6,909 nt of DNA from Candidatus Gottesmanbacteria bacterium RIFCSPLOWO2_01_FULL_49_10 (GTDB taxonomy: Bacteria; Patescibacteriota; Microgenomatia; UBA10105; UBA927): contig MFJZ01000013.1 in assembly GCA_001781025.1 (NCBI GenBank), positions 3,321 to 10,229 of the forward strand, written 5' to 3'. Within the stretch, counting starts at the first letter, position 1. Every line of letters starts with the position of its first letter. Both the position numbers and the translations under genes were made by a program. This document shows, one piece after another, positions 1 to 3,743 of the stretch. The notes under the pieces were generated by a model, which was given only the letters and a program-made list of their open reading frames with translations, was not told where the DNA came from and did no database searches.

Positions 1-1163
1 GAGTTTTGAGTAAATATCATTAGGGGAGAAGGTTTGACTTTTTGTGGTTGACTGGATTTAACTTCTGTTATCATTGAACATGATTGTTGAATGTCAGAAA
101 GGCTTTTTAGGTAATATTGGGCTAATATTACCTTTGTCTTATTCGGTTGAAACAGGTGGTTATTTTTTATATTAATTGATTTGCTGGCATTATCTTTATC
201 ACTGCTACCCATGAGCGATGCAACTGCGGCATCGTTGCCTTTTAATGCACTATCTATTGCAACGGTTGCAAACAAATATTCTCCTCTCAATGAGGTTGTC
301 AGTCCCTCTGAGTTATTTTTGTATTTTTCCAGATTGGAAATCTGTGATATCAGATGGTCTGAAGTTAATTTTTGTCCGACAAGCAGACGCTGTGATGCCT
401 CCAAGCCGGACTGTTTGAGGGCGATACCTACCAAATATTCCACCAATATTGGTTGATATCCGTTAATCAGATGTCCTAAAGCCACAGATTTTAAGGATTC
501 GACTATTGCTTCATTATCTTTTTCTTGCCGGTGTAATTGTTGTGCATAAAGTTCTATTGTTCTGGCGGTTTTAAGTAATACAAAAGGGTCAATTTTTTGA
601 GTTGAATCAGTCCAAGCTGAAAGTGTAACATTGACTGGATCAGCAAAAATTGGATTTTGATATTTGGATTTTTGAAGAATCGTATCTACCAATGTGAAGG
701 TTTGGGAATTTTTAGATATAGTGTCCTGTACAATGCTATCATTCCACTTACTGGGATCTTTTACCCCGTCAATAACATCTTGGGAATAGAAAAGAAGCGG
801 TTTGATCTTGAGCACATCATAGAAAGCGTTTTGATCCTGAGGTATTAGTCGAGAATTAATCTGTAAATCTTGCTCCTGAACTGATACGGAGTCTTTGGCA
901 AAAAAATTCAGAATATACGGTAACGAAAAATTTATTAGAAACAGGAATACTACAAGTATTCCAATCGTCAGAAAAATATTGCGTAGAATATGCCTTTTTT
1001 TTGTTGGCGACTGGGGTATTGGAGGCGAAGTAAGGGAATTTATAGCTTCCTGAATTATTTCAACTTTCCATCCTTTTGTTACAAGAGCATTTGTAATGTC
1101 TGTAAGGCTAACTCCTTGTTGTAATTGTTGTTTGATAAATGCAATTAATTCAGGAGTAACCAT
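1..1163 (-). CDS. Single-pass membrane protein of unknown function, 3' end outside the window
   Basis: An open frame runs from the ATG at 1163-1161 to the left edge, 387 codons without a stop, so the protein is C-terminally incomplete. Residues 4-44 form a compact predicted helical module (ELIAFIKQQLQQGVS, then GWKVEIIQEAINSL). I recognise this type from the start of many Patescibacteria membrane and pilin-like proteins. A Pro/Ser linker and a basic KKRHILRN stretch precede one strongly hydrophobic segment at about 63-87. The remaining 300 or so residues are hydrophilic and presumably exported, with one Cys in the visible part. No catalytic motif or named family was recognised. The gene is clearly AT-richer than the rest of the window (19-21 G/C per 60 bases in two sampled stretches). 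No good Shine-Dalgarno sequence is visible. The open frame is certain enough; the function is unknown. Confidence 0.8.
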   Translation of the reverse strand, partial: MVTPELIAFIKQQLQQGVSLTDITNALVTKGWKVEIIQEAINSLTSPPIPQSPTKKRHILRNIFLTIGILVVFLFLINFSLPYILNFFAKDSVSVQEQDLQINSRLIPQDQNAFYDVLKIKPLLFYSQDVIDGVKDPSKWNDSIVQDTISKNSQTFTLVDTILQKSKYQNPIFADPVNVTLSAWTDSTQKIDPFVLLKTARTIELYAQQLHRQEKDNEAIVESLKSVALGHLINGYQPILVEYLVGIALKQSGLEASQRLLVGQKLTSDHLISQISNLEKYKNNSEGLTTSLRGEYLFATVAIDSALKGNDAAVASLMGSSDKDNASKSINIKNNHLFQPNKTKVILAQYYLKSLSDIQQSCSMITEVKSSQPQKVKPSPLMIFTQN

Positions 1164-1214
1164 ATATTACATATAAGTTAATCATAAGTAATGGGGATTA
1201 TCAATGTGTGGATA

Positions 1215-1254
1215 ATAGGTAAAATAGCCCGTATTGACAGGCTATTTTACCTAT
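1215..1254. terminator. Perfect 15-bp inverted repeat, terminator-like hairpin
   Basis: Arms 1215-1229 (ATAGGTAAAATAGCC) and 1240-1254 (GGCTATTTTACCTAT) are exact reverse complements around a 10-nt loop. The stem ends in A/T-rich sequence on both sides but has no clean U-run outside it. It lies between the start of the membrane-protein gene and the tRNA terminator. It could be a second stop for minus-strand transcription from the tRNA, or the stem of a small mobile or repeat element. The hairpin is seen directly; the role is inferred. Confidence 0.55.
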
Positions 1255-1271
1255 GTTGCGGGGCTGGGAGT
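1255..1271. repeat. 17-bp direct repeat of the tRNA-Met 3' end (att-like), distal copy
   Basis: GTTGCGGGGCTGGGAGT here is identical to 1389-1405. The latter is the complement of the T-stem 3' strand, acceptor 3' strand and discriminator of the split tRNA. This copy has no matching 5' acceptor strand nearby, so it is not the end of a second intact tRNA. Duplicated tRNA 3' ends are the usual footprint of integrase-mediated insertion, and AT-rich sequence begins on the far side. Confidence 0.6.
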
Positions 1272-1347
1272 TTCGGAATCAAGCTCCGAATAAACTCCAA
1301 GCAAATTTGAAGACAAATTTTTCGGAGTAAACTGCTCCTCCCATCCG
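1272..1347 (-). other. Foldable non-coding segment between the tRNA terminator and the tRNA 3'-end repeat
   Basis: No gene is visible. Read on the minus strand, the segment can fold as an outer GGAG/CTCC-type pairing closing two hairpins. One has ACTCC/GGAGT enclosing AAATTTG/CAAATTT with a TCTT loop. The other has TTCGGA/TCCGAA with a 7-nt loop. The outer strand ends in the repeated tRNA 3' end (1255-1271). This could be a remnant of a tRNA-like or small structured RNA, or simply palindromic repeat debris. No known RNA family was recognised. Confidence 0.3.
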
Positions 1348-1386
1348 ATACTAAAAAGGCCCTCATGAAGAGGGCCTTTTTAGTAT
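1348..1386. terminator. Intrinsic terminator downstream of the tRNA (potentially bidirectional)
   Basis: Arms 1348-1364 and 1370-1386 are perfect 17-bp complements (core AAAAAGGCCCTC / GAGGGCCTTTTT) with loop ATGAA. On the minus strand the GC-rich stem is followed by TTTTT, three bases beyond the end of the tRNA exon. This is a typical rho-independent terminator for the tRNA transcript. The symmetry gives a T-run on the plus strand too. Confidence 0.88.
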
Positions 1387-1389
1387 AAG

Positions 1390-1667
1390 TTGCGGGGCTG
1401 GGAGTCGCACCCAGCCTAGAAGATTATGCACCTGTTGCCTCCCATTACTGAGAGTGTCGGACTATATCTTTCCCCCTTCGCTCAAAAGCTTCGGAGGGAT
1501 TCGGCGTATAGTCTCTACGGATTTCCCTCGACAAGCTCGGGATCTTTCCTCGGTATTACCCGGACGTTGGTCTTAGGGTTTCACCGATATAGCCGAATTC
1601 TATCCTTCGATTAAACTCAGGACAGCCCATATGTTGAGCCTTCTGTGCAACTGTACACTACCCCGCG
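1390..1667 (-). tRNA. tRNA-Met(CAU), probably initiator, interrupted by a group I intron
   Basis: The 5' exon is 1667-1637 and the 3' exon is 1428-1390, giving a 70-nt RNA without encoded CCA. Acceptor strands CGCGGGG and CCCCGCA pair except C1-A72, the bacterial initiator hallmark, with A73 after them. The joined anticodon arm is GAAGG-CTCATAA-TCTTC, with T33, anticodon CAT and A37. The T-arm is CTGGG-TGCGACT-CCCAG. The D-stem GTGT/GCAC closes a 6-nt loop ACAGTT. Oddities: the D-loop lacks the conserved GG, T-loop position 55 is G instead of T, the anticodon stem lacks the three G-C pairs of classical initiators, and the 11-24 pair is T-A. The tRNA is thus divergent, and decay cannot be excluded. 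A terminator lies 3 bases downstream. CAU could also mean elongator Met or Ile2, but the C1-A72 mismatch favours initiator. Confidence 0.75.
1429..1636 (-). ncRNA. Self-splicing group I intron in tRNA-Met(CAU), 208 nt
   Basis: The intron starts after U33 of the tRNA and ends in G (1429). The guide TATGGGCT (1631-1624) pairs with both joined exons: GGCT to the 5' exon end with the splice-site U-G wobble (P1), and TATG to 3' exon CATA (P10). The core follows in order. P3 is ATTCGGC 1598-1592 with GCCGAAT 1505-1499. P4 is TCGGT 1587-1583 with ACCGA 1554-1550. P5 is ACCC 1579-1576 with GGGT 1561-1558. P6 is GGA 1549-1547 with TCC 1521-1519. P7 is GACTAT 1513-1508 with ATAGTC 1465-1460, inside the conserved R (AGAGACTA) and S (AAGATATAGTCC) elements. 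P8 is a hairpin near 1498-1472. P9 is CTCTC/GGGAG, 1455-1440. There is no homing endonuclease. Bacterial tRNA introns usually belong to IC3-type subgroups; that assignment is inferred. Confidence 0.92.
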
Positions 1668-1687
1668 GTTCTGTTAAGAACATGCGT

Positions 1688-1716
1688 AGTATACTAAATC
1701 CATGGCGAAAAAGAAA
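1688..1716 (-). promoter_or_regulatory. Probable tRNA promoter, -10 shared with the divergent nuclease gene
   Basis: On the minus strand TATACT (1693-1688) lies 20 nt upstream of the tRNA 5' end, a suitable -10 for a short leader. The box sits in the palindrome AGTATACT (1688-1695), so the plus strand reads TATACT as well, 6 nt before the nuclease ATG. A -35 at about 1716-1711 would be TTTCTT, which is weak. One palindromic -10 may serve both divergent genes. Confidence 0.45.
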
Positions 1717-2292
1717 GACCGGCGGTGGAGCCGGAGGAGGCTTTTTGCTCTTGGCGTGCCGGCGGTGTTGATTCCGGGATTTTTCATTGCTATGGCGTTG
1801 GGCTGGAATCCGGCAAAGCTTGCCTCCGTCAAGAATTACCATGATATAAAAACAATTTTTCCATCAAGCGGGGTGGTGGCCCAGGTGACGGACGGGGATA
1901 CGTTTGAACTTGAAAACGGCGTTGGCGTCCGAATGATCGGTATCGATGCGCCCAATAGGGGAGAAGGGAAGTGGGAGGAGGCGCGCGAGGCGCTTGTCAC
2001 CTTAGTTAGTGACAAACGCGCGTACCTGGAGTACGACCGATACCAAGATGATAAATATGGAAGAGTGCTTGCCTGGATATGGATTGACTGTGAGCGGGAG
2101 CCTTCCTTTTTGCCGGCTGACTATATGCATTTGACCGACAATTCCTCACGGGGGGGACTACGGGAGAATCCAGAGGGGTGTAAAAAGGGCACGCTTGTCA
2201 ATTGGGAGATGGTACGGCAGGGATTGGCCTCTCCCGAGCGGTACAAAGAGCGGGGAGAGCTCAAATACGAGGAGAGGATAAGGGAAGAATAA
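1702..2292 (+). CDS. Membrane-anchored staphylococcal-nuclease-like (SNc/thermonuclease) protein
   Basis: This 196-residue protein has a basic N-terminus (KKKDRRWSRRR), one membrane segment at about 14-33, and an SNase-type OB-fold domain from about 55 outward, so the domain is probably extracytoplasmic. Family landmarks are VTDGDTF (63-69, Asp66 matching Asp21 of S. aureus nuclease), VRMIGIDAP (76-84, Arg77 and Asp82 matching Arg35 and Asp40), DKYGRVLAW (117-125, Arg121 matching Arg87), and the late VNWEMVRQGLA (166-176). The residue expected to be Glu43, which follows AP in IDAPE, is Asn85, so catalysis may be impaired unless Glu88 substitutes. The end is short: family members usually run on through a longer helix ending near GLW, whereas this stops after KYEERIREE. 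No Shine-Dalgarno is visible, but a -10 (TATACT) ends 6 nt before the ATG, suggesting a leaderless mRNA. It diverges from the tRNA gene. Confidence 0.85.
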   Translation: MAKKKDRRWSRRRLFALGVPAVLIPGFFIAMALGWNPAKLASVKNYHDIKTIFPSSGVVAQVTDGDTFELENGVGVRMIGIDAPNRGEGKWEEAREALVTLVSDKRAYLEYDRYQDDKYGRVLAWIWIDCEREPSFLPADYMHLTDNSSRGGLRENPEGCKKGTLVNWEMVRQGLASPERYKERGELKYEERIREE

Positions 2293-2322
2293 GGGGAGAT
2301 AAGGGTGATAGGTGAGATAAGG
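2293..2322. repeat. Degenerate purine-rich direct repeats after the nuclease gene
   Basis: GGGGAGATAAGG (2293-2304) and GGTGAGATAAGG (2311-2322) are 18 bases apart. A related GAGGATAAGGG lies just upstream, inside the last nuclease codons. Such tracts slip during replication, and this one coincides with the shortened C-terminus of the nuclease. Confidence 0.4.
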
Positions 2323-2326
2323 AAAC

Positions 2327-2713
2327 TCAGCGTTTGGTACAATGGGACCGGAGCCAGGAGGCGATTTTCTTGAGATCCGGCTTTTCGTTGTCTACCTGAA
2401 CCATAAAGGTTGCTCCTTCATGATGCTTAACGACGAGGTGGTAACCATTTAGCCACAGGAATCGTTTCGTGGTTCCCCACGCCGTCCGCTTGTTGCCATC
2501 GGTAAATGGGTGATTCATACAGAGTGATTGCAGAAGTGCGGCCGCCATAACAAAAATAGTGGGATACAATGGTTGTCCGCCAAATGTTGCCTTTGGTCGT
2601 TCTACGGCGGAATGGAGAAGGGAGAAATCCCGGACACCTGCTTTTGTGCCAGCACGAATAATGATCGCTTCGTGGATACGATAGACTTCATCAATCTCAA
2701 GATATACTGTCAT
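2327..2713 (-). CDS. doc: Doc/Fic-family toxin (death-on-curing)
   Basis: This 128-residue protein is full length for Doc toxins (phage P1 Doc is 126). The signature HPFTDGNKR is at 68-76. His68 is the catalytic position, Asp72 and Asn74 the metal/phosphate positions, and Lys75 replaces the second Gly of canonical Fic (GNGR). In P1 Doc that change goes with kinase activity that phosphorylates and inactivates EF-Tu instead of AMPylation. Upstream motifs fit the family: LEIDEVYRIHEAII near the N-terminus, the GVRDFSLLHSAVERP loop (26-40), and FGGQPLYPT. The gene starts 9 nt after the stop of the AbrB-like antitoxin on the same strand and has no visible Shine-Dalgarno, so it is probably expressed by coupling or reinitiation. 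Activity is inferred from the motif. Confidence 0.93.
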   Translation of the reverse strand: MTVYLEIDEVYRIHEAIIIRAGTKAGVRDFSLLHSAVERPKATFGGQPLYPTIFVMAAALLQSLCMNHPFTDGNKRTAWGTTKRFLWLNGYHLVVKHHEGATFMVQVDNEKPDLKKIASWLRSHCTKR

Positions 2714-2722
2714 GCAATAAAG

Positions 2723-2962
2723 CTAGGCGAGTTCATCCAGGAGTGCGCCATCTTCTGCAAGGAACCCATCAAGCCACGTCTGAAATTCCTGTTGGGATCG
2801 CGAAGATGGAGTTTTTGCAATCGGACGAATAAAAACCCCTCCCGCTTGGGCAACATAGTCGATCGTCATTTTTTGTCCACGGCGCCACTTTGCTTCCTGC
2901 ATGATGGGAGAGGGAAGAATGACCGCGTTGCTGTTGCCAAGTTGAGAGATGGTTGTTCGCAT
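2723..2962 (-). CDS. AbrB/MazE-type (SpoVT-AbrB fold) antitoxin partner of Doc
   Basis: This 79-residue protein begins MRTTISQLGNSNAVILP. The GNS-AVILP block, followed by a helix and RRGQKMTIDYV, is the swapped-hairpin DNA-binding fold of MazE/AbrB antitoxins (about residues 1-49). The acidic/aromatic tail after Ser-rich residues 53-57 (FQTWLDGFLAEDGALLDELA) is the likely toxin-binding segment. ATG 2962 is chosen over an in-frame TTG four codons upstream because residue 1 then falls at the usual fold boundary and the upstream codons lie within the operator. The gene precedes doc by 9 nt. P1 Doc is paired with Phd, a different fold, so this is an AbrB-Doc hybrid arrangement. It probably neutralises Doc and represses the operon. 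Confidence 0.85.
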   Translation of the reverse strand: MRTTISQLGNSNAVILPSPIMQEAKWRRGQKMTIDYVAQAGGVFIRPIAKTPSSRSQQEFQTWLDGFLAEDGALLDELA

Positions 2963-3002
2963 ATGTACGTACAATGTTAGTACATATGAGTTGACATGTC
3001 AA
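2960..3002 (-). promoter_or_regulatory. Promoter and operator of the abrB-doc operon
   Basis: On the minus strand TTGACA (3002-2997), a 17-nt spacer and TAACAT (2979-2974) lie 11 nt before the ATG, so the leader would be only a few nucleotides. A perfect 9-bp inverted repeat, CATATGTAC (2960-2968) and GTACATATG (2980-2988), flanks the -10 and covers the start codon. A second perfect palindrome TTGACATGTCAA (2991-3002) covers the -35. Both are good sites for repression by the antitoxin or toxin-antitoxin complex. Confidence 0.7.
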
Positions 3003-3045
3003 GAGGTGATTCGGAATGAGCGGGAGTATGTCATCGGTTTGTGAG

Positions 3046-3054
3046 TGGTACAAT
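3046..3054 (+). promoter_or_regulatory. Extended -10 promoter candidate for higB
   Basis: TGGTACAAT matches the TGn-extended -10 pattern and lies 14 nt before the higB ATG, predicting a leader of about 7 nt with no room for a normal Shine-Dalgarno. No convincing -35 is seen at the expected spacing. Confidence 0.4.
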
Positions 3055-3068
3055 GAAAAAAATACGGT

Positions 3069-3416
3069 ATGGATAAGCAGTGGCAGGTGATCTATTATGT
3101 TTCGGCATCCGGCGATATACCGGTACGGAATTTTTTGGATGCAGCCGGGCCGATGTTAAAGACAAAAGCCCTACGAATTTTGCAACACATTGAGGAATAC
3201 GGATTGCAGGCGGCGATTGGGCATATCAAGAAATTTGCGGGTACACCACTTTGGGAGATACGGATTCTCGGCGGAGATAGCGCGAGGATTTTCTTTGTGA
3301 CGCAAGAAGGGAAACGAATTGTCCTTCTCCACGCGTTTTACAAAAAGACGCAAAAAGCGCCACAAAAGGAAATTGCTCTTGCCTTGAAGCGACTGCGCGA
3401 GCATGAAGGGCCTTGA
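3069..3416 (+). CDS. higB: HigB/RelE-superfamily toxin (phage-derived Gp49-like family)
   Basis: This 115-residue protein has the core of the Gp49-like HigB family: LWEIRI (61-66), ARIFFV (72-77), then IVLLHAFYKKTQKAP (84-98). The family pattern is LRELR, then R(I/V)xY, then hxLLhxFxKKTQKTP. HigB toxins are ribosome-dependent mRNA interferases. The basic KK and the aromatic/His positions near 88-93 are the usual mRNA-contact and catalytic region, though no residue can be assigned with certainty. Toxin before antitoxin is the order typical of higBA. The TGA stop (3414-3416) lies inside the -35 box of the higA promoter, leaving 33 nt to the antitoxin start. Length is normal and the gene appears intact. 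Confidence 0.92.
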   Translation: MDKQWQVIYYVSASGDIPVRNFLDAAGPMLKTKALRILQHIEEYGLQAAIGHIKKFAGTPLWEIRILGGDSARIFFVTQEGKRIVLLHAFYKKTQKAPQKEIALALKRLREHEGP

Positions 3417-3443
3417 CAGAATATATCTTTTGAGATATATTCT
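3413..3443 (+). promoter_or_regulatory. Near-consensus internal promoter with HigA operator
   Basis: TTGACA (3413-3418) and TATATT (3436-3441) are 17 nt apart. A perfect 10-bp inverted repeat, AGAATATATC (3418-3427) and GATATATTCT (3434-3443), fills the spacer and the -10, so a bound repressor would block polymerase. Only 8 nt separate the -10 from the higA ATG, which places transcription start at or next to the start codon. It would drive higA and, by read-through, trpS. Confidence 0.85.
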
Positions 3444-3449
3444 TTTTAT

Positions 3450-3734
3450 ATGGCACGCAGAGTATATACATTGGAAGATCATTTGAGGGAATCTCTGAAA
3501 GACCCTTTGTTTCGGAAGGCGTGGGAAGCCTCGGAGGTGGAATATCAGCTTTCGCGACAGATTATTGCCGAGCGATTACGTAAAAAAATGACGCAAGGTC
3601 AACTTGCACAAAAGGCAGAGACAACTCAAGCCGTGATTTCGCGCATTGAGCGGATGACGACTAATGTATCGGTAGACTTACTCAAGCGCATCGCAGGAGC
3701 GTTTGGTACACGACTGAAAGTGGGGTTTGAATAA
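3450..3734 (+). CDS. higA: HigA-like XRE/Cro helix-turn-helix antitoxin
   Basis: This 94-residue protein begins with a family-typical leader (TLEDHLRESLKDPLFRKAWE, 7-26, then EYQLSRQII) that usually contacts the HigB-type toxin. A Cro/C1 helix-turn-helix follows at about 48-68 (MTQGQLAQKAETTQAVISRIER). The tail (LLKRIAGAFGTRLKVGFE) is typical of these proteins. It should neutralise HigB and repress its own promoter through the inverted repeat just upstream. ATG 3450 is favoured because the -10 ends 8 nt before it and no in-frame alternative fits better; no Shine-Dalgarno is visible. The stop codon TAA (3732-3734) overlaps the Shine-Dalgarno of trpS, tying the synthetase to this operon. Confidence 0.93.
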   Translation: MARRVYTLEDHLRESLKDPLFRKAWEASEVEYQLSRQIIAERLRKKMTQGQLAQKAETTQAVISRIERMTTNVSVDLLKRIAGAFGTRLKVGFE

Positions 3735-3738
3735 GGAG
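3733..3738 (+). promoter_or_regulatory. Shine-Dalgarno of trpS overlapping the higA stop codon
   Basis: AAGGAG ends 5 nt before ATG 3744 and shares AA with the higA TAA stop. It is the only strong Shine-Dalgarno seen before any gene in this window. It implies that trpS is translated from the higA transcript, since no -35/-10 pair is visible between the genes. Confidence 0.85.
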
Positions 3739-3743
3739 AACAT

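Noticed and set aside
181..456. Plus-strand open frame within the membrane-protein gene
   Set aside because: The minus-strand frame is open for 387 codons with a coherent domain layout; this is its shadow.
1255..1350. A second complete tRNA next to the first
   Set aside because: Only the 3' 17 bases match; no 5' acceptor strand (GCGGGG) or anticodon arm can be found in the correct position.
1426..1614. Plus-strand open frame over the tRNA-intron region
   Set aside because: The region is fully explained by tRNA exons and the intron core on the minus strand.
1390..1667. tmRNA or two-piece tmRNA
   Set aside because: The 5' and 3' parts make a full anticodon arm (CTCATAA loop) once the intron is removed, and no tag reading frame is present.
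2335..2343. TGGTACAAT extended -10 on the plus strand, as before higB
   Set aside because: It lies inside the 3' end of doc with no plus-strand gene start nearby, so it is probably chance.
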